Assembly: GCF_014931275.1 (NCBI RefSeq) | Contig: NZ_CP063110.1 | Location: 976,001-1,040,000 of the forward strand | Direction: 5' to 3' | DNA length: 64,000 bases | Source: Haemophilus parainfluenzae | GTDB taxonomy: Bacteria > Pseudomonadota > Gammaproteobacteria > Enterobacterales > Pasteurellaceae | Shown here: positions 40,900-50,729 of the stretch, piece after piece | Position numbering within the stretch: the first letter of the stretch is position 1 | How the letters are laid out: every line of letters starts with the position of its first letter | Notes under the pieces: model-generated | Databases searched by the model: none | The model's input: only the letters and a program-made list of their open reading frames with translations | What the model was told of the DNA's origin: nothing | Program-made: the position numbers and the translations under genes

Positions 40900-41453
40900 T
40901 ATTTATCCCCATCATTCTTTTGATCATCTTTAGGTAAGTAACGGTAAATATAAGCACCGCTGATGATTGTTGCAACAAAGGTCATACCAAGTAAACCGAA
41001 AGATTTAAAATCAACCCAAGCATCTTCAGACATATTTTGACTGATATAAATATTTACGAGCATGCACAGAATGAAAAATCCTGCCCAGCCTATATTTAAT
41101 TTGTTCCACACATTATCCGGTAATTGGATTTCTTTGCCTAATAACTTTTTCACCAGTGGCGTATTGAATTGGAATTGTGCAACTAATAACACAATGGCAA
41201 AGAGGGCATTAATAATCGTGACCTTCCATTGTAAATATTTGATTTCATTGAAGTAAGCTGTGAGTAAACCAAAAAAGACGACAGCAATCGCCATGATTTT
41301 TTGTTGTTTCTCAATCACACCATATTTCAGTTTGAGCACAATCATTTGAACAAGGGTTGCAATCACTAATACGATAGCGGCATCACGCACCCCAAACATT
41401 TTGTAAGTGATGAAAAAGAGAACAAGCGGAATAAATTCAAGAAGTTGCTTCAT
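40899..41453 (-). CDS. yciB: Inner membrane septation-family protein YciB (IspZ)
   Basis: 184 residues, five to six hydrophobic helices, beginning [19 protein letters not shown], the family hallmark. Members are linked to cell division and envelope integrity, and YciB interacts with elongation and division proteins in E. coli. It lies two bases after the yciC-like gene and overlaps yciA by one base. Length agrees with the family (about 180). Confidence 0.93.
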   Translation of the reverse strand: MKQLLEFIPLVLFFITYKMFGVRDAAIVLVIATLVQMIVLKLKYGVIEKQQKIMAIAVVFFGLLTAYFNEIKYLQWKVTIINALFAIVLLVAQFQFNTPLVKKLLGKEIQLPDNVWNKLNIGWAGFFILCMLVNIYISQNMSEDAWVDFKSFGLLGMTFVATIISGAYIYRYLPKDDQKNDGDK

Positions 41454-41454
41454 A

Positions 41455-42234
41455 TTATGCCTTCATAAATAAACTGTAAAAACGGTAAGTAAATACCAAA
41501 ATAAATAGTTGAAATAATGCTACCAAAATGCCAAAAATCACACTTAGAAATGATGTACCTAGGATTGCACCAACACTATTCACTAATAAAGGTAGAAGTA
41601 AATAAGTGATCAAAGCATAAATAATCAATATGCCATTACGTTTAACACCCGCACGCCACACTTGTAAAGCAGTTTGTCCTATAGATTGATTGGATGCAAT
41701 GTAATGCACAGGCGATAAGCATAGGCGAACAAAGAAAAATAAACCAAATACCATTGAAACAAAGGCTAGGGGAGAGAGCGCATTTTGGCTTAAAGGAGAG
41801 AGCTCATCTTTGCTTAAAGATGAGCTCATGACATCAGCAAGGCCAAATAAAAGTGGCAAGCTCATAAAAATATCTAAAACTACCACCCCTAAAAAACGAC
41901 GCAATGTCAGCATGAGACCTTGATTAATCGGATTTTGATTTTGCTGACTAATATGATGAATAGTTGCAATACCGAAGGTTGCAATAAAAGACATCAACAA
42001 TTGTTGAAATACAAAAGATCCAATCAGCGCAGTTGGCTCCACTTTGCTCAATGCATTAATAATATCCTGTTGCGATGGATTAGGATTATTACCCAAACTC
42101 GGCATTGGGACACTGACTAATGCATTGATAAATTGTGATGCAATGAAAACCCCAACGAAAAGCAGCACGGTTTTTCGCTGATTACGCATAAAGTTGAGGC
42201 TATCTTGAAAAATCTGAGTAAAGTTAATTTGCAT
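41455..42234 (-). CDS. yciC: YciC-like (UPF0259) polytopic membrane protein
   Basis: 259 residues from the ATG at 42234 ([22 protein letters not shown]); a GTG start four codons earlier is less likely since GGGATA lies at the right distance from this ATG. Six hydrophobic segments, a family of inner membrane proteins of unknown role found with yciB. It starts the yciC-yciB-yciA-yciI unit. A TATAAT (minus strand, 42262-42267) precedes it, within a small inverted repeat AAATCCC/GGGTTT. Confidence 0.8.
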   Translation of the reverse strand: MQINFTQIFQDSLNFMRNQRKTVLLFVGVFIASQFINALVSVPMPSLGNNPNPSQQDIINALSKVEPTALIGSFVFQQLLMSFIATFGIATIHHISQQNQNPINQGLMLTLRRFLGVVVLDIFMSLPLLFGLADVMSSSLSKDELSPLSQNALSPLAFVSMVFGLFFFVRLCLSPVHYIASNQSIGQTALQVWRAGVKRNGILIIYALITYLLLPLLVNSVGAILGTSFLSVIFGILVALFQLFILVFTYRFYSLFMKA

Positions 42235-42345
42235 ACTATATCCCACAATAATAAAATCCCGATTATACAGGGTTTATTGTTTTTTTCATAAAATCAGGTT
42301 GTTTAATGGTGATTTAAGTCACTCTTTTCAAGAGCGTATATCGCT

Positions 42346-42984
42346 TTACTCATTAGCGTAACCATTCTGTGGCAACGGTTTGCTGTCTAAATAGGCTTGA
42401 TTTTCAATGAGTTTTAATCGATCTTCGACAAACCATTTAATCACTAAAGGATAAATGTGATATTCCTGTTCACGAGTTCGAAGCTCAATCTCCTCGACAG
42501 TATCGCCAGGAAAAATAGGCACTTTGGCTTGTAATACAATAGCGCCTCCATCGATCTCTTCATTGACAAAATGCACGGTTGTACCATGTTCGCTCTCGCC
42601 ATTCTCAAGTGCTCTTTGATAAGTGTGTATCCCAGGATATTTTGGCAGAAGGGAAGGGTGAATATTTAAAATTTTCCCCGTAAAACGTTGTGTGAATGGT
42701 TTGGTTAAGATTTTCATGTAACCAGCTAATACAATGAGATCAACATTGAGATCTTCTAAATAATCACCGATAGCCTTATCCATATCGAGATTAGAGGCAA
42801 AATCTTGGCGCAAAAAAACGCGGCTAGGAATGCCCGCACTTTTAGCGCGTACTAAGCCAAATGAATCTATTTTATTACTGATGACAGTCACAATCTTTCC
42901 TGGAATAAACCCAGTTTGACAAGCCTCAATTATTGCTTGAAGATTTGATCCTTGCCCTGAAATCAGGACGGCAATTTTTTTCAT
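42346..42984 (-). CDS. purN: Phosphoribosylglycinamide formyltransferase
   Basis: 212 residues. N-terminal ISGQGSNLQAII for GAR phosphate binding, catalytic Asn/His/Asp in KILNIHPSLLPKYPG and GTTVHFVNEEIDGG. It transfers a formyl group from 10-formyl-THF to GAR, the third purine step. It follows purM on the same strand; a hairpin lies in the 68-base gap. Confidence 0.96.
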   Translation of the reverse strand: MKKIAVLISGQGSNLQAIIEACQTGFIPGKIVTVISNKIDSFGLVRAKSAGIPSRVFLRQDFASNLDMDKAIGDYLEDLNVDLIVLAGYMKILTKPFTQRFTGKILNIHPSLLPKYPGIHTYQRALENGESEHGTTVHFVNEEIDGGAIVLQAKVPIFPGDTVEEIELRTREQEYHIYPLVIKWFVEDRLKLIENQAYLDSKPLPQNGYANE

Positions 42985-43002
42985 ATTATTCTACATAAAA
43001 GA

Positions 43003-43035
43003 AGGGCGAACCTTTCATTCTGAAATTTTCGCCCT
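43003..43035 (-). other. Stem-loop between purM and purN
   Basis: AGGGCGAA and TTCGCCCT pair (8 bp) around 17 bases; on the minus strand TCTTTTATG follows. It may act as a partial terminator that lowers purN relative to purM. Confidence 0.55.
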
Positions 43036-43052
43036 GAAATGGAAAAGTAAAA

Positions 43053-44090
43053 TTATTTAATGATAACTTGTGGTTCGTTATCTGTCGCACTTTCGATATG
43101 ACCGATTAACCAGGCATTTTCACCGGATTGTTTTAAAATTGCTAAAGCGGTTTCTACTTGCGATTGCGGTAATGCAATCACCATACCAACGCCACAGTTA
43201 AATGTGCGGTACATTTCATAGGTTTCAATGTTGCCTTTTTCTTGTAACCATTTGAACACCGGTTGCCATTCCCAGCTACCTTCATCAATGACAGCTTTGG
43301 TATTTTTCGGTAATACACGCGGGATATTTTCCCAGAAGCCGCCACCCGTTAAGTGTGCGATAGCATGGACTTCCGTTTGTTTGATTAAAGCGAGAACAGA
43401 TTTCACATAGATTTTTGTCGGTGCAAGTACTTGTTCACTTAATGGACGACCATTTAATTGCTCAGTAGCAGGGTTGACGCCAGCAACATCAATGACTTTA
43501 CGAATTAAAGAATAACCGTTTGAATGTGGGCCACTTGAACCAAGTGCGATTAAAGCATCACCCGCTTTAACTTGACTACCATCAATGATTTCTGATTTTT
43601 CGACCACTCCCACACAGAAACCTGCAAGGTCATAGTCGCCAGCGTGATACATACCTGGCATTTCGGCGGTTTCACCACCGACTAATGCACAACCCGATTG
43701 TACACAGCCTTCTGCAATGCCTTTTACCACATCAGAGGCAACATCTACGTCAAGTTTGCCCGTGGCGTAGTAATCTAAGAAGAATAATGGTTCAGCACCT
43801 TGAACCACTAAATCGTTAACACACATTGCAACCAAATCAATACCGATGGTATCGTGTTTTTTTAAGTCAATGGCTAAGCGTAATTTGGTGCCCACACCGT
43901 CTGTGCCGGAAACAAGGATAGGTTCTTTATATTTGCCCGGAATGGCACATAATGCACCAAACCCACCTAATCCCCCGATGACTTCAGGGCGAGTTGTCCG
44001 TTTTACGTGTGGTTTAATACGTTCAACTAATTCGTTACCGGCATTAATATCCACGCCTGCATCTTTATAACTTAATGATGGTTTGCTCAC
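43053..44090 (-). CDS. purM: Phosphoribosylformylglycinamidine cyclo-ligase
   Basis: 345 residues, the standard length. ATP-grasp-like PurM fold with [29 protein letters not shown] and [14 protein letters not shown]. It closes the imidazole ring to form AIR in purine synthesis. It is the first gene of purMN, with a perfect PurR-box core about 60 bases upstream. No internal uptake signal. Confidence 0.97.
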   Translation of the reverse strand: MSKPSLSYKDAGVDINAGNELVERIKPHVKRTTRPEVIGGLGGFGALCAIPGKYKEPILVSGTDGVGTKLRLAIDLKKHDTIGIDLVAMCVNDLVVQGAEPLFFLDYYATGKLDVDVASDVVKGIAEGCVQSGCALVGGETAEMPGMYHAGDYDLAGFCVGVVEKSEIIDGSQVKAGDALIALGSSGPHSNGYSLIRKVIDVAGVNPATEQLNGRPLSEQVLAPTKIYVKSVLALIKQTEVHAIAHLTGGGFWENIPRVLPKNTKAVIDEGSWEWQPVFKWLQEKGNIETYEMYRTFNCGVGMVIALPQSQVETALAILKQSGENAWLIGHIESATDNEPQVIIK

Positions 44091-44132
44091 AATGTTGTCC
44101 TATATTTTTAGGTTAAATGATAAAACGGCGTG

Positions 44133-44138
44133 ATTGTA
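44133..44138 (-). promoter_or_regulatory. -10 element of the purMN promoter
   Basis: On the minus strand TACAAT. A weak -35 (TCGCAA) 17 bases upstream overlaps the PurR box. Confidence 0.55.
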
Positions 44139-44145
44139 TCAGATT

Positions 44146-44161
44146 AAGCAAACGTTTGCGA
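44146..44161 (-). promoter_or_regulatory. PurR operator upstream of purM
   Basis: GCAAACGTTTGC (44148-44159) is the exact palindromic core of the PurR consensus ACGCAAACGTTTGCGT. It overlaps the -35 region, so bound PurR should block transcription when purines are plentiful. Confidence 0.9.
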
Positions 44162-44189
44162 TAGTGATTTAATTGGGTTTTAATTAAAA

Positions 44190-44227
44190 AAAATAACCGC
44201 ACTTTATTTTGCATGATAAAGTGCGGT
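44190..44227 (-). terminator. Terminator after the YfcZ gene, formed by inverted uptake signals
   Basis: ACCGCACTTTAT (44196-44207) and ATAAAGTGCGGT (44216-44227) form a perfect 12-pair stem; on the minus strand TATTTTTTTTAAT follows. Both arms contain perfect uptake signals. Confidence 0.9.
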
Positions 44228-44244
44228 CAATTTTAAAAGTGTTT

Positions 44245-44532
44245 TTAGCGATTCGCTAATTCAAAAATCATCGCTTCAGCTTGGCAGCTAAATGTAAAAC
44301 GAGCCGTTAAATTTGCGCCATTTTCAGTTTCGGTGATTTCACTTTTAATGTCGCAAGGATCGCTTTCTGTTTTGCGAGCTTTTTCAATGAAACGATTAAG
44401 TGCTGCTTCAGCTTCAGCTTTATTCGCATAGGTTTGATGAATATCAACAGAACAATCTGAACCGTCAATAATCGTCCCCACATCAACACAGCTACAAGTG
44501 AGAGATTCTTCTGCTTTGCATGTTACTGTCAT
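44245..44532 (-). CDS. yfcZ: YfcZ/YiiS (UPF0381) family protein
   Basis: 95 residues beginning MTVTCKAEESLTCSCVDVGTIID. Five cysteines are present, including CSC near residue 13-15 and a C-terminal FSCQAEAMIFEL, positions typical of this family. The family is usually found next to fadL, as here (divergent, 209 bases), and its function is unknown. AAGGAAA precedes the ATG. It might relate to fatty acid use by neighbourhood only. Confidence 0.85.
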   Translation of the reverse strand: MTVTCKAEESLTCSCVDVGTIIDGSDCSVDIHQTYANKAEAEAALNRFIEKARKTESDPCDIKSEITETENGANLTARFTFSCQAEAMIFELANR

Positions 44533-44634
44533 AGGATTTCCTTATTTAAAATTAAGATTGGTTATATTCTAGCATTTTTGAAACGCTCTGCCAAAGTAGC
44601 CGAATTTTTTTAATTTAAATATCATTTATTTATC

Positions 44635-44651
44635 ACTGGTCGGAACACTTA
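44635..44651 (+). promoter_or_regulatory. Candidate FadR operator upstream of fadL
   Basis: CACTGGTCGGAACACTT agrees with 14 of 17 positions of the FadR palindrome (AACTGGTCGGACCAGTT) and closely resembles an E. coli fadL site (CACTGGTCTGATTTCTA). TAAAAT at 44663-44668 may be the -10. Confidence 0.65.
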
Positions 44652-44741
44652 AAAATTAATCTAAAATAATTTGCACTCCATTTATTGGAGTTTTAGAATC
44701 TCGCGGCTTTTTTCATTATTATTAATAACAAAAGGTTCCAA

Positions 44742-46109
44742 ATGAGAAAATTTAATAAAACGCTATTAGCAATGACTACATTGTTAGCAGCAAGCGGTGC
44801 AAATGCAGCCGCATTCCAATTAGCAGAAGTTTCAACATCAGGTCTTGGTCGTGCTTATGCCGGTGAAGCAGCAATTGCAGATAACGCTTCAGTGGTTGCG
44901 ACGAACCCAGCATTAATGAGTTTATTCAAAAACAACCAATTTTCTGTGGGTGGCGTTTATGTGGATTCTAAAATTCGTATGAGTGGTCCAGTTACCGTTA
45001 ATGCACTAGGCCGTACTGTTGCTGTAGGTTCTGCAGATCATGATAGTGTTGTACCAGGTTCATTGATTCCGAATATGTATTTTGTGGCACCAATTAATGA
45101 CAAGTTTGCCATTGGTACTGGAATGAATGTGAATTTCGGTTTAAAAAGTGAATATGAATCCACTTACAATGCCGGTGTATTTGGTGGTACAACAGATTTA
45201 AGTGCGATTAACTTAAACTTAAGCGGTTCATATCGTGTGACCCAAGGTTTAAGCGCTGGTGTGGGTTTAAATGCAGTTTATGCTAAAGCAGAAGTGGAAC
45301 GTCACGCGGGTATTTTAAGTGATGCAGTAAAAAATGTTGCACCATTAGTTCCTTCGCTCGTGAAAGCAGGGCAAATCCCAGCAAGTGCAGCTGCTTCTTT
45401 AGCTAGATTACAAGGTGTGAATAAAGATACTACATTAACACATTTACAAGGCTCTGCTTGGGGATTTGGTTGGAACGCTGGTTTAGCCTATGAGTTTAAT
45501 GAGCGCAACCGAGTTGGTTTAGCCTATCACTCAAAAGTCGATATTGATTTTGAAGATTCTAATGCGGTGAGTGCGAGCCGTACACTTCGTGGCCAAGGCC
45601 CTGCAAAAGGTGGATTAACACTACATTTACCAGATTATTTAGAATTATCTGGTTTCCACCAAGTGACAGATAATTTGGCATTGCACTACAGCTACAAATT
45701 TACACACTGGAGTCGTTTCAAAGAGTTACACGCAACGTTTAATGACGGTGAAGTGGCTTTTCATAAAGATGAGAAATATCGTAGCAACTCTCGTTATGCA
45801 TTAGGTGCAACCTATGACGTGAATGATAAATTAACAGTTCGCGCAGGTATTGCTTATGATGAAGCAGCTGCGCCAACTGAACATGCAAGTGCATCTATCC
45901 CTGATACTGATCGTATGTGGTATAGCGTAGGGGCAACTTATAAATTTACCCCGAATCTTTCTATTGATGCGGGCTTTGCTCACTTACGTGGTAAAAAACT
46001 TAACTTTACCGAGAAACAATCAATTGGCAACTTAGCGACTGTTACAGCAAACTATACGTCTAAAGCAAGTGCTAACCTTTACGGTTTAAACTTAAACTAC
46101 AGTTTCTAA
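44742..46109 (+). CDS. fadL: Long-chain fatty acid outer membrane transporter
   Basis: 455 residues. Signal peptide to about residue 23 (GANAA-AF), then the FadL hatch start AAFQLAEVSTSGLGRAYAGEA with NPA motif (ATNPALMSLF), and a 14-strand barrel ending in Phe. It takes up exogenous long-chain fatty acids. A terminator follows. The FadR-like site upstream suggests repression when acyl-CoA is low. The barrel has an Ala-rich insertion near 205-225. Confidence 0.95.
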   Translation: MRKFNKTLLAMTTLLAASGANAAAFQLAEVSTSGLGRAYAGEAAIADNASVVATNPALMSLFKNNQFSVGGVYVDSKIRMSGPVTVNALGRTVAVGSADHDSVVPGSLIPNMYFVAPINDKFAIGTGMNVNFGLKSEYESTYNAGVFGGTTDLSAINLNLSGSYRVTQGLSAGVGLNAVYAKAEVERHAGILSDAVKNVAPLVPSLVKAGQIPASAAASLARLQGVNKDTTLTHLQGSAWGFGWNAGLAYEFNERNRVGLAYHSKVDIDFEDSNAVSASRTLRGQGPAKGGLTLHLPDYLELSGFHQVTDNLALHYSYKFTHWSRFKELHATFNDGEVAFHKDEKYRSNSRYALGATYDVNDKLTVRAGIAYDEAAAPTEHASASIPDTDRMWYSVGATYKFTPNLSIDAGFAHLRGKKLNFTEKQSIGNLATVTANYTSKASANLYGLNLNYSF

Positions 46110-46136
46110 TTTGTTAAAAATTTAGCATAATACGCA

Positions 46137-46168
46137 GCACACCGAATGTATGTTCGGTGTGCTTTTTT
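46137..46168 (+). terminator. Terminator after fadL
   Basis: GCACACCGAA and TTCGGTGTGC pair (10 bp) around six bases, followed by TTTTTT. Confidence 0.95.
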
Positions 46169-46198
46169 CTTATATCAATCCATAAAAACGAGAGAAAA

Positions 46199-46738
46199 AT
46201 GACCGCACTTTTTTATGCTTATATGGATTCACCAATTGGTCGATTATTAATGCTTTCTGATGGTGAAAATCTTACAAATTTAGATTGTGAGTTAGAACAA
46301 ACCACGCCAAATCCAAATTGGATTTTACGAGAAGATTTACCGCTTTTTGAAAAAGTGCGGTGCGCTTTAATGCGTTATTTTAATGGTAAGCCAGAAAGTT
46401 TCTCTGATATTCCTTTAGCTCCCAAGGGGACCGAATTTCAACAAGCGATTTGGAAAGCATTGCGTCAAATTCCTTATGGTAAAATGGCGAGTTATGGTGG
46501 TTTAGCAGAAAGCATTAATAACCCTAAGGCGGTGCGAGCCGTTGGTGGTGCGGTAGGGAGTAATCCCATTAGTATTATCATTCCATGTCATCGTATATTA
46601 GGGAAAAAATGTGAAATCACGGGTTTTGGTGGTGGATTGCCAGCAAAACGCTTTTTATTAAAATTAGAGAATATTCCTTACATCGACAAAGGCGTAGAAT
46701 ACGTTAAACCGAAATTATTGAAGAAATACCACGAATGA
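46199..46738 (+). CDS. ogt: Methylated-DNA-protein-cysteine methyltransferase
   Basis: 179 residues from the ATG at 46199 ([19 protein letters not shown]); the longer frame upstream would start inside the fadL terminator. Active-site cysteine in IIPCHRILG near residue 130, preceded by the helix-turn-helix [12 protein letters not shown]. It removes O6-alkyl groups from guanine. Codons 2-5 are themselves a perfect uptake signal (46202-46210), with a second at 46353-46361. Its stop overlaps the mutH start (ATGA). Confidence 0.94.
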   Translation: MTALFYAYMDSPIGRLLMLSDGENLTNLDCELEQTTPNPNWILREDLPLFEKVRCALMRYFNGKPESFSDIPLAPKGTEFQQAIWKALRQIPYGKMASYGGLAESINNPKAVRAVGGAVGSNPISIIIPCHRILGKKCEITGFGGGLPAKRFLLKLENIPYIDKGVEYVKPKLLKKYHE

Positions 46739-47406
46739 TCCCACAAACCGAACAAGCCTTATTAGAAAAAGCACAATCTATTGCGGGATTAACCTTTGGT
46801 GAACTTGCAGATGAATTAAATATTCCCGTTCCGCCTGATTTAAAACGCGATAAAGGTTGGGTTGGAATGTTGCTTGAAACTGCATTAGGAGCGACTGCCG
46901 GCAGTAAAGCAGAACAGGACTTTTCCCATTTAGGCATTGAATTAAAAACGTTACCCATTAATACCGAAGGTTTTCCGTTGGAAACCACGTTTGTGAGTTT
47001 TGCGCCCTTGGTTCAAAACTCAGGGGTAAATTGGGAAAATTCGCACGTTCGTCATAAATTATCGAAAGTCTTGTGGATTCCCATTGAAGGCAGTCGAGAT
47101 ATCCCTTTGCGTGAGCGCCATATTGGCCAACCTATCTTATGGCAACCTTCGACTGAACAAGAACATCAATTACGCCAAGATTGGGAAGAGTTGATGGATT
47201 ATATTGTGCTCGGAAAGTTAGATCAGATTACGGCACGTATTGGTGAAGTTATGCAACTGCGTCCAAAAGGTGCAAACAGTAAAGCCATTACGAAAGGCAT
47301 TGGTAAAAATGGGGAAGTGATTGATACCTTGCCGCTGGGGTTTTATTTACGGAAAGAATTTACGGCAGGCATTTTAAACGCTTTTCTTAATCATAAAAAT
47401 GGGTGA
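46735..47406 (+). CDS. mutH: DNA mismatch repair endonuclease MutH
   Basis: 223 residues. The metal site Asp...Glu-x-Lys is visible in [13 protein letters not shown] (around 62-72), with [14 protein letters not shown] before it. It nicks the unmethylated strand at hemimethylated GATC during mismatch repair. The start overlaps the ogt stop by four bases, pairing two DNA repair genes. Its stop codon is inside the terminator hairpin. Confidence 0.95.
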   Translation: MIPQTEQALLEKAQSIAGLTFGELADELNIPVPPDLKRDKGWVGMLLETALGATAGSKAEQDFSHLGIELKTLPINTEGFPLETTFVSFAPLVQNSGVNWENSHVRHKLSKVLWIPIEGSRDIPLRERHIGQPILWQPSTEQEHQLRQDWEELMDYIVLGKLDQITARIGEVMQLRPKGANSKAITKGIGKNGEVIDTLPLGFYLRKEFTAGILNAFLNHKNG

Positions 47407-47428
47407 ATCATCACCCATTTTTTATTTT
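47396..47428. terminator. Bidirectional terminator between mutH and tilS
   Basis: AATGGGTGA and TCACCCATT pair (9 bp) around ATCA, with AAAA on the left and TTTTTTATTTTT on the right. The hairpin contains the mutH stop codon and reaches to within a few bases of the tilS stop. Confidence 0.9.
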
Positions 47429-48714
47429 TCTTCATTTTGAAAAACACGGAAAAATCCCACCGCACTTTGTAAAGTCTCACCATAAAAAATGAGGGGGATA
47501 CGATTTCGTTGCCAAGGTGGAACGCCGAGTTCTTGCCAAATTTTTTTCATGGTTTCAGCAGGGCGATTATGTTGGCGTTTTACTTTTCCAGTATAAGCAA
47601 ATCGTACTTGAATGGGTTCTTGTGTATCAGCAAGTTGAACCTGTTTTTCGTTCCAATTGACTAAAATGCCTTTCGCATTGTGGGTTGCATAAATTGTACC
47701 AAGATTATCAGGCAAGGTAATCTGTTGATTTAACGGCATATCAAGACAAGTTTGCGACAAATCAGTGAATTTTCCCGTTAAATAGAGACATTGTTGATAA
47801 CGGCGAATAATATGTTCCCCAAGTTGAAATAGTGGAGAGGCATCCGCTTTAGCCTTAATCACATCATCAATAATATGCATTAATTGAACCTGTGTTGGCA
47901 TAGCAATCTGATTTTTAGCTAGCCACATTCGCAAAAGTGCGGTTTGTTTTTGCAATGAATATTCTAGAAAGTTTACGAGCGAAAACTGTTTTTGATCCTC
48001 AACAAGATGTTGTTCAAAGTAAGGTTGTAATAATTCATTAATCAGTTGTTGTTGCTCAAAACAATGTTGTGCGGCACGCTGAACTGCATGATCAAAATGT
48101 CCCCAGCGTTGGCGTATTTCAGGCAAAATTTGGTTACGTAAGAAATTGCGATCGTAATGATTATCTTGATTGCTTTCGTCTTCGACCCAAGATAGATTTT
48201 CTTGCTGAACGTAATCTTCTAATTCATTACGGCTAAAAGAAAGGAGTGGGCGTAGAATAGGCATCCCAAATAATTGGCTTTCTTTTTGCATGGCACCTAA
48301 ACCTTGCAATCCTGCTCCGCGTTTTAGCGCCAGGAAAAAGGTCTCAGTTTGATCATTTAAATGATGTGCAGTGACTAGATATTCATTTGGTTGAATATGT
48401 GTTGAAATAGCTTGATAGCGTGCTTCTCTTGCGCCCGCTTCAATGCCATCGTGCATTTCCACTTTGACTTTTTCAATAATAAGTGGAATGGCAAATTGCT
48501 CACAGAGTTGTTGGCAATGAGCCGTCCAAGCATCCGCATTCGGGCTTAATCCGTGATGGATATGGATAGCTCGCAGACTTAAGTGCGGTCGTTTTTCGCT
48601 GAGTTTTTTAACTAAAGAAAGCAGTGCAGTTGAATCCAAACCACCGCTAAAAGCAATGAGAAGCTTATTGGCGGTGGTTGGGATTTGTGCTTGGAATAAT
48701 GAAAAAAGATCCAT
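47422..48714 (-). CDS. tilS: tRNA(Ile)-lysidine synthase
   Basis: 430 residues. PP-loop SGGLDSTALL near residue 24, HIHHGLSPNAD near 52, then TilS-specific C-terminal domains ending near NRIPLIFYGE. It modifies C34 of tRNA-Ile(CAU) to lysidine so that it reads AUA. The start shares one base with the pdxY stop, so it is coupled to pdxY. Three uptake signals are inside (47459, 47936, 48581). Confidence 0.95.
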   Translation of the reverse strand: MDLFSLFQAQIPTTANKLLIAFSGGLDSTALLSLVKKLSEKRPHLSLRAIHIHHGLSPNADAWTAHCQQLCEQFAIPLIIEKVKVEMHDGIEAGAREARYQAISTHIQPNEYLVTAHHLNDQTETFFLALKRGAGLQGLGAMQKESQLFGMPILRPLLSFSRNELEDYVQQENLSWVEDESNQDNHYDRNFLRNQILPEIRQRWGHFDHAVQRAAQHCFEQQQLINELLQPYFEQHLVEDQKQFSLVNFLEYSLQKQTALLRMWLAKNQIAMPTQVQLMHIIDDVIKAKADASPLFQLGEHIIRRYQQCLYLTGKFTDLSQTCLDMPLNQQITLPDNLGTIYATHNAKGILVNWNEKQVQLADTQEPIQVRFAYTGKVKRQHNRPAETMKKIWQELGVPPWQRNRIPLIFYGETLQSAVGFFRVFQNEEK

Positions 48715-49580
48715 TAGGCAACTTTAACGGCTTTGTAGTTTGTGCTTGGATTTAAGATCTCAAAACGCGCAGCAATAGGTTGGAGTTCGTAAGATTTCAA
48801 ATCAAAGGTAGTTTTCATTACGCCTGCAACAGCATTATTCATTTTTTCAAAAGCTTCGACATCGTTGCCACAGTTTAAGTAATGCGCCAAGAAAGTACCT
48901 GCAATTAAATCACCCACGCCAACTGGTTCAAAGTCAAATTTATAAAGCGGACGACTTAAATGCCATACGCCTTCTGGTGTCGCCATAATAATTTCAAAGG
49001 TATCAGGATCATTCAATTTACCTGCTTTACCTAAGTGTTTAACTAACACTTTCTTCACACCTTTAGCAACTAACGCATTAGCCGCTTTGAGCACATCGTC
49101 AAACGTATTGATAGGGAAGTCAGACAGCGTACGAAGCTCAGAAAGGTTTGGTGTCATGATGTCTGCACGTGGAATGGCTTTTTCAATTAAGCGTTCACGT
49201 ACACCATCGGCGACCACGCAGACTTTTTCGGCATTTGGCATAACGGGATCGCACAAGTAAAGTGCATTTGGGTTACGAGCTTTGATTTTTTCTAAAGCAT
49301 AGATAATTTTGTCAACTTGCTCAGCTGAACCTAAATAACCGGAAAGCAATGCATCACATTCTTGCAGTTTTCCAATGGCATCTAAACCGTTGGCAATTTC
49401 GCCGATTTGTTCTTGTGGAATCACCATGCCCGTCCATTTCCCATATTGAGTATGGTTAGAGAATTGCACGGTATTGAGTGCCCATACATCTACACCTAAG
49501 AGCTGCATTGGGAAGGTCGCAGATTTATTGCCAGCGAAGCCATAAACCACGTGAGATTGGATTGCTAATACGTTTTTCAT
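48714..49580 (-). CDS. pdxY: Pyridoxal kinase PdxY
   Basis: 288 residues of the ribokinase fold. [35 protein letters not shown] start, GYLG near 104, DPVMPN near 125 and the catalytic [13 protein letters not shown] near 220 with the base Asp. It phosphorylates pyridoxal to PLP in B6 salvage. AAGGAGAAC precedes the ATG. It overlaps tilS by one base and follows accA's terminator region. Confidence 0.95.
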   Translation of the reverse strand: MKNVLAIQSHVVYGFAGNKSATFPMQLLGVDVWALNTVQFSNHTQYGKWTGMVIPQEQIGEIANGLDAIGKLQECDALLSGYLGSAEQVDKIIYALEKIKARNPNALYLCDPVMPNAEKVCVVADGVRERLIEKAIPRADIMTPNLSELRTLSDFPINTFDDVLKAANALVAKGVKKVLVKHLGKAGKLNDPDTFEIIMATPEGVWHLSRPLYKFDFEPVGVGDLIAGTFLAHYLNCGNDVEAFEKMNNAVAGVMKTTFDLKSYELQPIAARFEILNPSTNYKAVKVA

Positions 49581-49654
49581 TTTGAGTTCTCCTTTTATAT
49601 TATTTTAGGCATTGATGCTGTTTCTTGCATCCATGCAACATTTTTTCAAAACAC

Positions 49655-49690
49655 AAAAAAGAGCGGTTAAACTAACCGCTCTTTTTCTAT
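49655..49690. terminator. Terminator after accA
   Basis: AAGAGCGGTTA and TAACCGCTCTT pair (about 11 bp), flanked by AAAA and TTTT. It resembles the terminator at 12851 in sequence (GAGCGGT core). Confidence 0.9.
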
Positions 49691-49694
49691 TTTA

Positions 49695-50642
49695 TTAACA
49701 ATAACCGTAAGACATTAAACGTTCATAACGTCTTTCTAATAAGCCATCTTTGTCGAAGGTATCGAGTTCGTTTAGTTCTTCAACAAGGCATTGTTTTAAA
49801 TTACGTGCCATTTCATGATAATTACGATGTGCACCACCTAATGGCTCTTGAACGATATTATCAATTAAACCCAACTCTTTTAAACGAGTTGCGGTTAAGC
49901 CCATGACTTCTGCTGCGGTTGACGCTTTTTCTGCGCTTTTCCATAAGATAGAAGCACAGCCTTCTGGTGAAATAACGGAATAAGTTGAATATTGTAACAT
50001 ATTCACTTTATCTCCCACACCAATGGCTAATGCACCACCGGAACCGCCTTCACCGATTACGGTACAGATAATAGGTACTTTTAAGGTAGACATTTCACGT
50101 AAGTTACGAGCAATCGCTTCAGATTGACCACGTTCTTCCGCACCGATACCCGGGTAAGCCCCTGGCGTGTCGATAAAGGTAATAATAGGTAAGTTGAAAC
50201 GCTCAGCCATTTGCATTAAACGTAACGCTTTACGATAACCTTCAGGTGCAGGCATACCAAAGTTACGAGTCACTTTGTCTTTTACTGTACGACCTTTTTG
50301 GTGGCCGATAATCATTACTGCGCGACCATCTAAACGAGCAAGACCACCTACGATTGCTTTATCATCTGCAAAGGCACGATCGCCTGCAAGTTCTTGGAAA
50401 TCAGTAAAAATATGTTCGATATAATCAAGCGTGTATGGACGATTTGGGTGACGTGCCATACGAGAAACCTGCCATGCATCAAGATTTGCAAAGGTTTTTT
50501 TGGTTAATTCATCGCTTTTCTTTTGTAAGCGTTTAATTTCATCGTGTAAATCAATTTTGTCATCAGATGCTGAACGTAGCGCTTCAATTTTGGCTTCAAG
50601 TTCAGCAATAGGTAATTCAAAATCTAAATATTCTTGGCTCAT
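49695..50642 (-). CDS. accA: Acetyl-CoA carboxylase carboxyltransferase subunit alpha
   Basis: 315 residues. Carboxyltransferase motifs [34 protein letters not shown] and [15 protein letters not shown]. With AccD it transfers carboxyl from biotin to acetyl-CoA, making malonyl-CoA for fatty acid synthesis. It is read after znuB on the same strand with a gap of 87 bases containing imperfect inverted uptake signals. Standard length. Confidence 0.97.
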   Translation of the reverse strand: MSQEYLDFELPIAELEAKIEALRSASDDKIDLHDEIKRLQKKSDELTKKTFANLDAWQVSRMARHPNRPYTLDYIEHIFTDFQELAGDRAFADDKAIVGGLARLDGRAVMIIGHQKGRTVKDKVTRNFGMPAPEGYRKALRLMQMAERFNLPIITFIDTPGAYPGIGAEERGQSEAIARNLREMSTLKVPIICTVIGEGGSGGALAIGVGDKVNMLQYSTYSVISPEGCASILWKSAEKASTAAEVMGLTATRLKELGLIDNIVQEPLGGAHRNYHEMARNLKQCLVEELNELDTFDKDGLLERRYERLMSYGYC

Positions 50643-50729
50643 TTCTTATCCTAAAATATCGTCAAAAGTTGCCCGCACTTTATCAAGATTTAAGGTGCGG
50701 TGCAAATGGTTTTCACTGGTTGGAGCGGA

